DNA of 64,000 nt from Nemopilema nomurai (GCA_003864495.1 ML133365.1:2983856-3047855); one strand, 5' to 3'; positions 45,129-59,151 are shown, counted from the first letter of the stretch. Numbers and translations are program-made. The notes: generated by a model not told the origin, from the letters alone.

Positions 45129-48100
45129 CTTAAAAACAAATGTCATCAATGTAAAATGAAATGAAAAATGAAAAACGTTTTCTAGCACCGGCGAAAGAGT
45201 ATACTACAAACGTAAAAATCTTTGCTTTGGTTACTTGCTTCAGTCATATGCTTCTGAAAAGCCTGTTGTTTTGACCTCTCCCTTGCACACTTACAGGAAC
45301 AACATACCCAAGCGAAAACAAAGAATAAATGGAGCCACTACACAGAGTGTTTTTAGGTTAAAGAGCTCAGAGCAAGCAAGACAGATCGCACTTCTATGAC
45401 GCAGGCTGGACATACCATTGTGGCGGACGTCTTGCTTAAAGCCGGATTCTTGGCCCGGTATGACTGCCTTCGGCGTTTGTAGTCCCTTAGTTCGGCCAGA
45501 GCTTCGACTTTGCTTCGAGGACGGTCTTCTTCTAACTTGTCTTGCATTTCCAATACTATATGGTATTTCAATCATTCAGTAAATAGAATAAACAAGAATT
45601 TGGTAATATATAATGAAAAAGCAACATGCTTCTGAAATGAGATCTAAATATGATTTGATTATTCGTATAACAAATTTCGCATAGTTGAGGATTTTTTTTA
45701 TCCTCGGAGTATGTAAACGTCAAAAAATAGCTGGGCCAAAAAAAAGAAAAATAGAGGGTTGTAAGAAGAGACACTATACCCCTTTTTAGGGGAGCCCAAG
45801 AAAAAATATATGCTTTCAGAAGAATGCGAAATTAAAACAGAAATTAAAACACTAATAGAACATTTTGAAATGTATCTAGACAGGATATAAACTAAAAGGA
45901 AATAGGATATTGTTCATAATGATTTTTGGTGCACACTATGAAGAATGGTAACCAAAACACTATTGATTTTATTACTTTTCTGCTGCTCTAAGGCATCCTT
46001 TTCAAGGTCATCAAAGTTGACAGTCTTGCCTTTCTTTTCTGTCTTCCCCACCTCAAAGTGAATAGAAAAGCCAAACTATGATTCCATATCACAAGCCAAA
46101 TAGCAAAACTAGATGCCAAGTAAGATGAAATCGATATTGAAATGCTCTTACTACATATCCACTCCTAAATAAGAAAAGAATCTCACACAAAATGCGACAA
46201 AATCAAGTGGAGAATGGGTGTTTTGTTGATTAGGGCGTTGAAATTTGAAAGTAAAAAAGAGATTCATAGAGCATTGGCTGGCGCTATCTTTTCGAAGAGT
46301 GTAGAAATAACATTTAGGATGATGATATAACATCAAAAGGTCCAATCAAAATATTCAAAATATAACTAGTTCTAGGATAAACTTGAAATAAGGACTCAAA
46401 CATGAACATAAAAGGCTGGGAACTGTTGAAAGCATACCAACACAACATATTCATAGAGTTTCAATCTGTCCTCTGCATTTAGCATTGTCTCCAGGTAGGA
46501 TGCTGGGAGACAGAACTCTGCACCTGAAGATGATGGCATCCTTGGGGCTTCATGATTGGGAAGAAAATAAAAAAGGTAATAGAATACAGTTCTGCCTCTA
46601 ATGTATTTGTTTGCAGGTAAAAAGCATTAATTAAGAGCTCCTATTTCTAACAGTGATCCAAAATCATTTCACAAGGCTTTCTTAGTTTTTTTATTACTTA
46701 AAGCCAGATTTTGAAATTTGAACAATTAAGATAGAGAATTATCCATTTTTCTTCTCCAACTATTGCTTTGAAAAACAAAAATAAATGTTGATGAGGGTAA
46801 GACAATGACCAAATTCTTAAAATTCTGTCAAATTTAGAGGTGTAAAACATCTAGGTTTCACCAAAACAAAGAAAACTTTTCATGCCTGCATTTGAGCACT
46901 TTGATTATTACTTTTCGTAACAAAAGAAAAGGATACACATCTCTGGAAAAGGATACTACAGTCAAACACTTGTTTGAATATGCTTAGTTAAAGTCAATGG
47001 CTCTGTGAAAAGTCATACAGCACTAGAACCAGAGTCAAAATATATGTGGAATAGAGTTTATTCCTGCCAAACAACTTTCACACTATGCACACAACAATTG
47101 CAATTCACTGTTAGGTGGACATATGACAAAGGACATTACGCTATTCCCAACAAAGATAAAATTTCTTGCATTTTGTTCTTTTTCATTTAACCAAGTACAC
47201 AATCAGGAGGATATCCATCAAGACTAAATGCTCCACCTAATTTCAAAGTGACTTGGGTCTTCTACTACACTATTCCCAGCAAAGATAAAATTTCTTGCAT
47301 TTTGGACGGACATCAATATTTTTACCCCTAAGACCAGAAATAAATTCACATAATACTCATGAATTTTTTCACTTTCAAATTCAGTACTCAAATTCCAAAA
47401 ATAGTACAGAAGTCTGCATTTTATTATTGAAGGATATAAGTTGTATTGGTTCCTTTTGATTTCAAGGACAAATGGTAGTTTTGATCAGAAGATACCAACC
47501 CAATAAGAGTCTAAAAATGGATGTAAATGCAAATTGGCAAAATTGACATATCAATGAAAGGTAATACTCTTGAAACAAGTTTTCCAACCAAAGCAAGAAA
47601 GGTGCACAACACACTTTTGCCATCTCACTTCAAAACACCTCAGAAATATATTATTGATATGTTGGTATTGTTGATATTCACACAAATGATTCTAGCCCTA
47701 AAAAGTTTACAACAAAAGATAACCAAACAAGCTTTTACATTACTTAGCCTTTTGGGAAAATTAAAACATTGTGAACAAAAACGATCAGCAAAACTGTTAA
47801 TCCTTGAAATAGGAATACAAAGCTGACAAAACGATAACTGAAGGCAAGTTTTACAGCTAGCTTCTTGCAGTCCATCAGCAATAATTGATTTAATATATCC
47901 ATTTTATGATGAAATTAAACTTGTAAAAGTGAGCTCTATTTACCTTGTGGTGTTCCTGTGATTCCATTTTTTACAGTCACATTTTGTCTAAAATTCAATG
48001 GCATGATTACGAAGTTGTCACCACTTTATAAACTCTTAAACTATTAAATACAACAAGTACAGAAAATGAAAATATCCTTGTAGATCCAATTTAAGGCCAA

Positions 48101-49932
48101 TGAGATTTTAACTGTTAAAAATTAAACATTGAAATTCAAGGATGATTTGGTACAGAAAAATGTGTTACTTAGACAACAAAAAATAACAATTTGATCAAAG
48201 AGTAGATAATAAAAATAAGTTACCTATTAAAGCATATACCAATGGCTTCTAACTGCTCTTTTCCTAAAAGAACCCAGCCGTTGGTTTATAGAAGATATTT
48301 AATATCAAACTTTTAATTCAATATTTCTAGTCAATACATTCAGTGGCAACTTTCCATTTACCTTTTGTGAAACACATTTGCTTTGTTTCAAAATTCCTGA
48401 ACCAGGAATTAGGACATTTCAAAACTTTATAAAAGCTGAATTGCTTGCAGGGCAGCAAGGGCGATGATTAGCTCTACTATTCATAGGTAGGTGGACTTGC
48501 CTGGCCCTGATTACATCAAAACCCAGAAACTTTTCCTACTCTGCTACTTTAATTTGACTCATTTTTGGAAATTTGATACAAAACTTGCTTGTGATTCTGG
48601 ATATTAAGTTACCAAAACCCATTCTTTGTTAGGAACACAACAAGCAACATGCACAAAACAGCAACTTAATTGGATTAAAAGTCTCATCTAAGAAGCATGG
48701 ACTAGTTATCAATTCTACCAATTCAGTTACCAATTCAGATCTACTATATTAACAATCTAGTCAGCCTTATCTATTCAATCATATCTATTCAATCTTATCA
48801 ATCTAGTTATCAATCTTACCAATGTTAACTTGATTGACTGAGGACATTGGTGACTTGTAAAAAAACTCTGAGCTTTCAGGCAAATTCTGTGAAATGAGAA
48901 TCTTCTGTTACACAAACATCAGAATAGAAATTGAACTAGACACAAGAACGAGTATGATTTTGAAAGTGGCAGTCGTTTAGGAAACCAAAAGGAGGAATTT
49001 AGCACAAAATAACAATCTCATTTGGAAACATTCCATTTGAAAAAATTGCATCATTTTTTAGTTAGCATGATAATTTCAAAATGATAGAAAATGTTGGTGT
49101 TGTTGGTAAAGTTATGTACTTTTTGATAAAAAGATCTCTAGGATCTATGTCCAACTTAAAAATATTACTGCCCCGTTTAATAATGCATAATTAAGTTGTC
49201 TTGCTAAGACATCAATAGCTTTGACAAAGTCAAACAAATGGTTGCCCCCAACTTAATGAGTTTACAGTGTCTGATCTAAAAAAGGTTGGAATCCCAAACC
49301 TTAAAAAATAATAAAAAGCTGAAACTGGAATGCAAAAACACGTATGTTCCAAACAAGACTAGGACTTCACAAATGATTTGCCAGTCTATTGTCATATCAC
49401 AGAACTTCGATCATCTTCATGTATTAGCTTTGGAAAAATTGATTGGACATGAGCCAAGACAAAATAGTATTTTAGCATGTTTTCAAACATATATAACTGA
49501 CAAGAATTGCAAATGAAAACACATTCATGTGAATCTTAAGGTTTTACCTTTAAAGGCACATTACTGAATCCAGCATTCTGCAACGCACACATTTTTGTAT
49601 GGGCTTCAAATCCCTTTGACCCAACTCGGTGGTCTTTGTCAAAAGGGCATGCTAATAGGTTAGCATCCTGTAAAGAAAGAGACATGAATGAAATTATCAA
49701 GGGCCAATTTAGCTCCTTTACAGCACTATGCTCAGCACACGCATCTGATAAAAAATAAATGGCTAGTTTGGAAGGTTATAATGCGACGACAACTGACCCC
49801 CTTTTCGTCAAGGATTCTTTCTTTTGACCATCCCAAAGTTTGCAAGAGAGTCTCAGCACGGGAAGTGGCGTTTTCTATAACTCCTGAAAGGCTTTGTATG
49901 AACTCCAGTCTTTTTTCTCTCTTAACATCCAT
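44298..49932 (-). CDS. SNRNP48: U11/U12 snRNP 48-kDa protein (minor spliceosome)
   Basis: Nine coding exons join in phase to 1563 nt (520 residues; human 339): 49932-49798, 49667-49548, 48886-48820, 48263-48224, 47987-47944, 46547-46438, 46051-45976, 45555-45416, 45128-44298. The protein is a component of the U11/U12 di-snRNP that contacts the 5' splice site of U12-type introns. Exon 2 has the CHHC zinc finger (Cys52, His58, His68, Cys72), with the same spacing as human. Exon 3 has SSEFFYKSP, matching the human EFFYENV segment. Exon 6 has AEDRLKLYEYVV, matching human ADRLALYDFVV. Exon 8 has ALAELRDYKRRRQSYRAKN, almost identical to human, and exon 9 starts VIRELI. The start is the ATG at 49932, aligned with the human N-terminus; an upstream ATG at about 50013 is out of frame. 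The RS/RE-rich tail is much longer than in human. Confidence 0.93.
47141..47304. repeat. short direct repeat pair in SNRNP48 intron
   Basis: CTATTCCCAACAAAGATAAA plus ATTTCTTGCATTTTG at 47141-47175 recurs with one change at 47270-47304. No known family. Confidence 0.8.
48700..48815. repeat. low-complexity TATCAATCTA-rich stretch
   Basis: Imperfect iterations of ATCAATCTAGTTATC and TATTCAATC near the end of SNRNP48 intron 3. Probably a decayed tandem repeat. Confidence 0.6.
49548..49667 (-). CDS. SNRNP48: SNRNP48 exon 2, CHHC zinc finger
   Basis: The exon encodes LLACPFDKDHRVGSKGFEAH followed by TKMC, a complete CHHC finger (C-x5-H-x9-H-x3-C). In human U11-48K this module binds the U11 snRNA-5' splice site duplex. 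Splice sites CAG| and |GTAAAA flank it in phase 0. Confidence 0.95.
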
Positions 49933-52630
49933 TTTGCTTTGAAGATATAATGTGCATATTACTTTGTTTCTCTCGTCGAACTGAAATCGCCGTGCCAAGC
50001 TCTACTCGCCATGTTTGATAACCTCGTTTTCGCTAGGAGACTGTACCGCCAAAAAATAGATGGAGCAAAGAAGCGATAAATCTGTATATAAAAAGTAAAA
50101 AGGACGTAAAAGAAAGAGATAAGCACAATTCCTTTACAGAAAGCTTTCTCAAATTCATAGTTTGCTGTCGGACGGAAGAACATTGAATACACTAGTAATG
50201 TAAATACATAAATGAAAAGGATTGAAAAGGATGTTGATGTTAATAGAAACAAATGTGCTGGCATTCGATGATACGAAAGCTGATCAACAATGTATTTGTG
50301 CTTGTGGTAACTAAACGGGTAGGTGAGATGGGAGGAAAAGCTGACTGGGAAAAAGTTTGGTCGTCCCTAACATAGGTCTCATGGTCTGAGTTACAATTGT
50401 TTGAACACTGCTATAGAATTAAAAGAAGAAAAGTGACCAAGATAAAACACTCTTTGACTATCAGCATATAATCTAGCTATCAGTTAATTAGAAAAGGTTG
50501 TATCAAGCTTGATGCTTGAAAAAACAGAAAGATTCGTTCGAAATTTTAATATCAAATCGAAAGGTTATCCTTAAATGTCAAGTAATATCAACACCAAGAA
50601 AGCTGAGATCTGGGACCGAGTGCAGGACAACTTCTTGTTGACATGAAAAACAAACTTAACACTGCGAACGACATTTATTTTCATCGACGTTATAATGACG
50701 ATTTCACCAAAAGATCTCTTCCAATTTCAACAACCCTATTTAGTATACATTTAATTGGTTTAATAATAATCAATCTTAATTCTATTAGTTCTTATGAGTT
50801 AATTACTCGTTGTGCAGTTACGAAATGCAATAAATATACACAGTTTTAAAAACACAATACGAAATAAGATATTCTAATACGTATTCTGTACAATATCAAC
50901 TATTAGTATCATAAAAATCTTTTCCCACATTCATAACACTCTTTCGATAAATGCTCATTTAGAAAAGTACTTTGCATATAAAAAGGTGAATTGGATTTTT
51001 ATTCATGAACAAAAGACTTTGCTACTTCATATTATAGGTGATGATCGGCTTTATTTATCTGTGCGTCTTTAGGCCAGCATTTTAGAAAGTAGCACCCTCA
51101 AAAGAGTTCATACGTGGGCTATCCCCTGTGCCCGCATTCACGTTAGAATATTAGAATATTCGTCTCAGAAAGGACCAGGGTCTAGATTTAGAGCTAAGAA
51201 AGATAATGGGCCATAACGTTGTCGCAAGATTAACTGAAAATCTATCGTGTTTCTACGGATTAGATCTGTGCTTTGGATTTGACAGTGACCATGAGACATA
51301 AATATTTTTAGGTTAAAAAACGAATGCCAAAAGTCTGAAAAGTTCAACAAGCAAACCTAAACGCAATGATGTTTTAAAACGTTATATATTAACTTTGAAG
51401 TTATTAGACACACGTTGATTTTGTCCACACAACAAAAGCCAGTCAGATTCTGACCAAGGTAAACTACTTCGGTTATGATTAATAATGTACAAGTACTTTA
51501 CATCGATTATCAACTAATATGTCGGGGGCTGCTATGCCTTTAAATATCAGATAGCCCCTTTAAGTAAAAAGAAGATATAAAAGGGAGCAATAAATTGTAG
51601 CGATATCATCGACTACTATGACGATAATTGCTTTTATTGAGCTTTCATGATCTCGAGTCGATTCCCGTCGACGCAACAGTACGGTGCTGTGCAAAAGTTT
51701 CTGTGTAAATGAACTTCGACTCAGGTATTGACACAATGCCTTCTGTTATCAGGCCTATTTCCAAAAAATGCTAGATTAGCATTATGAAGAACCCTTCCCC
51801 GCAGTTGCCATTGCCCTGGGTTAAAAACAGGCCCAAACACTTGTGAAATTGTTCAATACCAAAATAGGGGTCTTAAAAATAAGGTGGACAAAAGACGTCG
51901 GCAGCAGAAGAAAACGATAGCGAATGATTCAAAATTCGAAGAATGGGATGCAAATCAAGTAGAACACGGTTGAATACAAATAGAGGGGGGGGGGGGCGCC
52001 TCGCGATAGCTTCGCGTGAAACTCGAAAGCGAGGTTGACAGAAGCGCTTCTGCTGCAACAAACTGACATTCCATTTACGATGATAATATTTCGTGCCTTC
52101 GACGACCGTTTTAGTCCTTTTGTGTGTCATTGTTTTGCCTTTCCGACGAAGAAGCCGCACAATTACAGGCTGTTCTGCAACATGGAGGTGTTTAATGATT
52201 CATGGTCTAAAGGGACGAAATCTCTCCCTCTCACAGCAAAGAAACAGTTGAGCGGCTATCGGCATTATGAAAATGCTTGGCAGACTCGTCTCTATCGTTA
52301 GGCTTTTGAAAGAAATTATGAATAATTGATAAACTCAAAGTGGACGTGTTCCAACATTTTGATGAAAGATGGAGCATTCGCCCGTTTTTTGATGGACACA
52401 GGCCCGTTTACCAATATAAACATATATGTCATCGGAGTTTGTAAAGTAAGAACAGCGTACAATCCAGCAAAAATCGCCCGACCAAGATGGCAAAATCTTG
52501 CGCAACAATGCAGCTCCATCATACGAAAGCAAACAAGGCTGACTCAAATAAGCATGATAGGTCATTGGCATGGAATTTTGTCGGGCAAACTTCCTAAGAC
52601 AAAGCAACTAGCAACTATAATTTGCTGCAG
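49933..52630. other. intergenic, nothing firm
   Basis: The right-hand 100 bases of SNRNP48 probably hold its promoter and 5' UTR. A G-run (51986-51996) is followed by a GC-richer block to 52.3 kb with an 88-codon plus-strand frame that I cannot assign. No domain or mobile element was recognised. Confidence 0.4.
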
Positions 52631-52853
52631 AGTTTAGGAGTCTTTTTCCTGGCCACGTAAAGCCTTCTTGTCGTACCATGTTGTCATAGTCGCTTCAATG
52701 TGATATCTATTAAAATTTCCACAAAACGTCGATGGTGCAACGGCTTTCACAGCGTCAAAATGAAAAGCTTTGTGTTTCTTGGATGAATACTGCGCCCCTA
52801 GAGAAACACTCAGTGCCTGATAAAGGGTGGCAAATGTCACCAAAGACGCCGTT
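52631..52853 (-). other. possible alternative terminal exon, unclassified
   Basis: A 70-codon frame ends at 52634 (FATLYQALSVSLGAQYSSKK ... TWYDKKALRGQEKDS). Upstream of it AATTAG| can serve as a weak acceptor at 52853 whose phase matches exon 4 of the coiled-coil gene. It lacks a good polypyrimidine tract, so it may be an alternative last exon or chance. Confidence 0.25.
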
Positions 52854-53001
52854 CTAATTTTCCTCTGCCATCAACCCAATGCTTGCGCTGAGGCTCTTTG
52901 TACTGTTGAGTCATCCCTCATTCTAAACTAGCTAGAAGTGGGTCTACTTGCCATTTTGCATTGAGCGCAGTAAGATGTTGCCCATCTTCAGATATGTGTA
53001 T

Positions 53002-56000
53002 CTAACATCTGAAAAGAAAAAATATTAGAAAGTGAGATTGCAAGAACTCAAATAACAAAAGAGGCACCAAAATTAATATTAACTAATTTAATAATAATAA
53101 AAATAATGAGGAAAGCGACGAAACATTATAGAACCAAACCACTTAAAAGCATTAAAACGATCAACGAAAGGAAAGACTTCGCTGAGATGCTATGGAGTCA
53201 AGGAGCACTTCAAAACCTCTCAGCGAAGAACATGTCATCAATTGCGCCATTTAAAAACACAATACAGAACATTGTAATAAACACTACGGTGGCACTTTCA
53301 CTGGTTTTGGAGCAGCTGGGAGAAAGGGGGACATGTTCAAAAGCAAACAAGGTTGCAAGGGAACGCAAGGAACGCCAGCTAGCCCTACGATCTAAAAATA
53401 AATGAACACTTTACTTTGCAAAACATATTAATCAAAAGGTTCAAACTAAATTGAGAAAACCAGTTTTGCTCTGACATTGGCTGCGAAAATCTCTTTAGTT
53501 ACGTACTGTTCGTGCAGAAATTTTACAAAATAACAATAAAGTAACAAAACAATGAAATCGTAAGAATTAAAAAGGAAATTGAAACAATGACATAGGCACA
53601 TACAATGATATTTTGAAATTAGCTGTGGGCATGCCCTGCTTCCCCTGTGACTTCCACTGGATGTACCTCTTCAGTGCCTCTCTTTCTTTCTTCGATCCCT
53701 TTTTTATAAAAAACGTTTCGTGTTCTGAAGCATCGCCATTCACCGTCTCGCTTCTTGCCTTCTTATCAATTCTACTGGAGGTCAATGCACTCGTGTCAGA
53801 TTTTGTGCGCCCGTGTAGCTGCGGAGGCGGCTCATCTTCATCACCGGCCACCAAGCCTCCTAACTGCTTCGAGGCTACCTCTTCGGCCACGGTGCTACTG
53901 CGTGTCTTTGGTTTATGGTCAGAATCCTTACCAGTCGTAATCGACTCGAATATTGTTTGTCCTATAGTGAAACGACAGAACACGTAACGCAAGTGAAAGA
54001 ATCGTTTTATCCTAATGCACTTGATTGCAAACAATTAAAAGAAATCAGGTTCGAGGCACAAGAAATATGAGCCAGGATATTAACTGTGCCTAAGGTGAAA
54101 CAAAAAGTGAGTGTGAAAACAGAGTAAGGGTGGTTGAGACAACAGAAGGGACAACAGAGCTGCAAGTAAAACTCTCTTTGTTAAATGTGGGGGACCCTGG
54201 GAATTCTGTGGGGGCTACTAATGCGTTGGTTATGCAATTGGTGAGAAGTAAATTCAAACTAAACATGGCGAGTTGATATAGGAGAGCCATCCATTTATTT
54301 GCAAAAAACATTTGCTAGTTATATCTCCGAGCATAACAACAAGGTTTGTCACTCCAATGATAAGTAGCTGGAAGCACAACTGCCGCAAGATGACTGATTT
54401 TTATCGCATTTAAACCTGGAAAATTCTCAGCAAGCAGCCCACAATCACATCCTGCAACATTAAAATTAAATACGAAGCGCGGCTTGTTAAACATTAATGT
54501 TCTAAAGAGGAACTTCGCAAAGCAAGCGGAGCATGTCTGTTCTTTGTGACAGCTTTGGTCTGCAATTGCATAAAAGTGGTTGACATGGCTCCTTGATGAC
54601 CCATTGCCGTCTCAAGAGGGGACCAAAATAGGCCTCGACGCAAGGTCATCAAGTGAAACATTCCACGTTCCACCGCCCCAAATACTAGCAAGCTTCATCA
54701 ATATTATCATAAGCAGCTGTCAGCGAGCAATAAAGTATTGGCTCCTAGCCGTAACATTAAATTTCACTTCAAAGATATGCTCCGTTGAAGTAATCATATA
54801 TTTTTTGCATGTTTAAAGAATCATCAAATTCATATGAACATTCTTCTGGTGCGTTACTACTTCAGCTCAGGAAAACAGTTCGAAAACAACCTGTTTTCTC
54901 AATCTGGAAATCAAGTAATTGATTTATTCTACACAACAGATGATCGAGATAGCAAGCGGTTTATCATTTGATTGCGATCAGGAAAATTGGAAAGAAAGCA
55001 AGAGTGGCGGGTTCGAAACAGTGTGGGTAGGCAAGGTAGCGGTAGCCAATAATATATCCCCTTTTGCAGCCTGGATCTTTGCATTTACTTCGCTTCTGCT
55101 AAAATGGTAAAATAGCTGTTTAATCAACCTAGCGAATGGCCCTTTGAAATAGACGCTGATTTCAATTGTCTGGCAAGTATCCCTACTAAAAGTATCTCTA
55201 CAATAACCTTGCCTTGCGACTGAAGCCTTAACTTACATCCTCTAGCAAATACTACGTTGACTCACCTGTGCTAACGTCAACGATGCTATCGGGTTCGAAA
55301 TCCCACAGGTTCTCTCTAGAAGCTTTCTTCACAAAAACACTTGCCGGCTTTTCATCGTCTTCAGTTGAGGGCAACGCATTTTCATCAAATGAAAAATCTG
55401 GCGGCAAAGACATGGAGCTCGCAAGATCGATTTTGTCCTTAAATGGTTCTAATTGGGAAAACATGTCCTCGTCCATGCCGGCACTTAATTCTTCTGTCAA
55501 GCCGACATCTGCTGTTCCTCCAGGCTCGTCACTTTCCTCGTCACTTTCGTTCGGTAAATAAAATGGATAAATTGTACAGTCCGTGTTTTTCTCCCAGAAG
55601 AGATTCCGAGATATACTTTTGCTCTTCTTTTCGACAATAGGTGACACAGCGGGTGAGGCCCAGGGGTCTTCGCCCACAGCCTCCACTTCTTCAACCGCCA
55701 AATGCGACTTTTCGTCATTCACTGTCTTAGGTTGGTCATCCTTACTCATCGGTGTAGATTCTAATAATTGCGTGAAAGGTGAACTTTCCATTTCAAACAA
55801 AGTAGACTTCCCTCTATCTGTCCCCAACTGTGACATTTGGTCCTTTGCTTCTCCGCGTTTTGAAAGATTTGCGGTACTGTCTGATCGATCAAACTTTTCC
55901 CAACTGGTATCCTTCCGTCTAACGGACTTGTCAATTCTTTTATCCTTACCAACTTCTCGCTCTTTATTGATGTTTTTAGTATTTGTGTCCACTGGAAAAC

Positions 56001-59000
56001 TCTTCTCACAAGATCCTACCAAATTATTATTTCTTTCATTACTCTGACAGGCAGTATCATTATTCAAAACGAATTCCCCAACAGCGTTGAGATTTTCCTG
56101 CTCGATCTCAAAGCTTGCTGCCTCGTCCAGGGCATTTATGTTGCGAAAGTGTGCCGCTCTTTTCAGTGGAAGCAAATTGTCTGGTTCCTCTTCGCCGTAA
56201 AAAGAGGTCCTGCTGTGTAGTCCACTTGGTTTGTCGCTGTAGCTCATAGCGTCTTCCTCGAAACTATCAAAACTGGCGGACTCCGTTTGGCTCCTCCCCG
56301 AGTCCTTCTTACCAAAGTTTTCCGCATATTCAAACTCCTCAATGCGCAATGCCATGTCGTCGATTTCAACAGCAAGGCGATTTCTGTCTGACGTCAGCAC
56401 GACGATGGTTGCCTCGCAGTCCTTCACTTTCCACTCAAGAGAGGCTATCGTCTTCAACTTTTCCATCAGCTCCATACTGAGGTCGTCGACCTAGAATGCC
56501 GTGATTGATCATGCAAACAAGCTCAGTCGGTTGATCAGAGAAAAGCAAGCATAAGAGGCAAAACATCACGACGTTAGAGGCACAACAGAAACTTCGGTGG
56601 GCAGCATGCCCCCAAAATGCATGCCCCCAGATGAATGCTCCCAAGTTGCATGTCGGCAAATTATCAAACAAAACATTGAATTGAATTAGAAAGAAATTTT
56701 GAGGCTGTGGCGCTCGAGTTGAATTCAGTGCCATTTGCCACAACTATTATTTATGTGAATTCTACATGCAATAAAAAAACAGTACTGTTATAGTGCTAGA
56801 CTGGTTTGAAGGCAAATGGAAAAACTATGCATTAAATTAGAAGGCACAAATTCACCTGTCCAGTGAGTTCTTTAATTCTCTTTTCTTGCTCTACGGATTT
56901 CGTCAAGGCATTGAACCACCTCGGGGTGATAGCGCATTCTATGAAAAGAAAACCACTTCAATTTGTATATTAGAATTAAAAAACATGAAACATGATGAAA
57001 ACATAAAATTCTCAGAAATGGAAACACACTTCAAGGTAGCATCTCTTAATATGGTGTACACTGAGAACTCGCAGAAAAGAAACCACTTTCAAAGAAACCT
57101 AAGGCTTATATTTTTTAGAAATGCTGCCCTCATAGAGGAAACCTTTGGGTCTGATTTAAGGAAGGTTTCTTATAAAGGGATCCAAAATATACAACATACG
57201 TCATCATGATTGAACAATTTGTGATTAGGTCATTTTCAAATGCATAAATTCATGCAGAAGCATACAATTTGGTGAACTTAAATTTTTGCCAATCTTAAAT
57301 CACAGTACAGCAGTGCATTTACAGTTTCACACCTGTCTTTGAAAATTATAGTTAACTTGCATGCATGCAAAGACGTTTAACTTGAAATCGTTGAAGGTTT
57401 CCTAACCACATTCTAAGTAACCCTTTAGCCTATTTTCTTGATGAAAGCCTATTTCCTTGAAAAAGCTGGTTTCTATTTTGCGGCTTCTTACTGTAGTTGT
57501 GATGGTGGGGATCTGAATAGGTTGGGTCTATCGAATAGCCTTTTGTTGCGTAAAGAATTTGTATGCGACAGAACCCTACGTTATTGACCGAGCTAAGAAA
57601 GCTGCGAAGCATTGGTAAAGACGCACGGGAGCCGCTTTCGTGCAAGATGCATTCGGATGATCAGTTTGGTGCAATGGTGCAATCGAATTAAAATAGTTCG
57701 ATGCTGAACATGCTTAAGTTCTACTGCAAATAAAATATTTCTTGATCAGCACATATTTTTGAGAACCAATAAATTAGTTGCTATAAATGGAGGATAAACG
57801 GCTGTTTTAATTTAGGTGTATGGAGCATTGAGGTTGACTGTTTTTTTAAAAACAACGATAATGAAAATAATAACAATATCAACAATTATTCCAAAACCAC
57901 ACAGGCATACCGAAACACTTCAAGAAAATTCCATGGCAGGTGTTGGCATTTGGCTCACGAAAGCTCTAAAACCACCGCACTCAATGAAATTTAGAAATGA
58001 CACCGAATTCATCCAGTATTGGTAACTAATAAGTCGGTAGGTGAAAAATTAAGAAGTTAAATACTAATAAAAGGCAGTTGCAGCATCAAAACTTAACGCA
58101 GTTCAGGGAAATATTCTCAGCATAAAACTCGACACCCGAAAGAAACCTCGGCAAAAAAGTGGGCTTAAAACCATTTTGAAACCCAATCTGAGAAAGGGCA
58201 TTCCGTGTTGAAAATCTGATTCCTTCGTTTGGTACCTGTTCAAATTTCGTTAACCAATTTTGTCTGTGAAACGAAACAAGTCTTTGGATTTTTTAGATAC
58301 TTCTCAAAAACTCCTCAGAAACCATCTGAGGCATAACTTCACTTGCATAGGGCTGATAAAAGGCGGGTGGTTTAGAAAATCTGTCTTAGGAAATACCACT
58401 GTCGCTTTTGGTAGATGCCAGAGAGAATAAAGCAAGCGAGCAGTGGCGCATGGGGAAAGGCACTAAGCGAACTGAGTCGTAGGCCAAGAAAAGTCGTTCG
58501 CGACCACTATTCTTCAGAATCTCTAAAAACTAAACAAGGAACTTCTAAATTGAAAATTGCCAGTTGGATTAACTGACTGGTGACTTTTGGACGTTCTCCC
58601 TAACACTGATTCCCTCCGCTGATATAGATATGAAATAAATAGATCTTTATTTCACAGCCATTTGGGCAATGGCCTTGATTTGTAATAATTGTGAGCAGTC
58701 CGAACGACACTCTGTCCCTCGTATCTACGTTTCCTGTCCCTACTAGTCTGCTAAGGCCCTAGAACTTAAAAGACATGAAATAAATGTCTTTTAACGCCAC
58801 CTATATAGCGCAAATCTTCCATCAAATACCCTCTCTCCACCCCTCGATAGATAGGATGGGGGCTGCCGCATATCAGCTTTTAAAAGTGGCCCTACCTTTC
58901 ATTATATTCTCTCTGACAATGTGAACTTTGGTGTCACGTAGCTTTGACAATTCCTCTGCGGACGCGGCCAGTCTCCTCTTGAACTCCAGCTCTCGATCAA

Positions 59001-59151
59001 TCAACTTCTGTTGCAGCTCAGCATTCTTCTTCTCGCTCTCTTGACAGTACACCTGCAGCTCTTCAACTTTGTATTGCAAATCTTCAACAGACTCCAGCAA
59101 TTCCTCAGGACACTGAAACGTGTCTATATCAACTTCTCTTGGCCCCTCCAT
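53002..59151 (-). CDS. coiled-coil protein of unknown family
   Basis: Five exons join in phase to 1929 nt (642 residues): 59151-58896, 56938-56856, 56490-55266, 53961-53604, 53008-53002. I do not recognise the family. Residues about 10-85 and 100-165 are heptad-like coiled coil (LESVEDLQYKVEELQVYCQE, KSVEQEKRIKELTGQV, ELMEKLKTIASLEWKV). The long third exon then becomes acidic, Ser-rich and probably disordered, with short hydrophobic motifs such as PWASPAVSPI, DMFSQLEPF, ENLWDFEPDSI. Exon 4 ends with a basic helix (KKGSKKEREALKRYIQWKSQ). The start is the ATG at 59151, 24 bases after an acceptor (TTTTTCAG|), so a non-coding first exon lies upstream. The two-codon last exon follows a strong TTTTCTTTTCAG acceptor, but the 3' end is uncertain. 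No transmembrane segment or signal peptide is seen. Confidence 0.75.

Noticed and set aside
54106..54275. Plus-strand frame with an Ala/Val/Glu-rich stretch in the coiled-coil gene's intron
   Set aside because: Looks somewhat protein-like but has no start, domain or matching splice sites.
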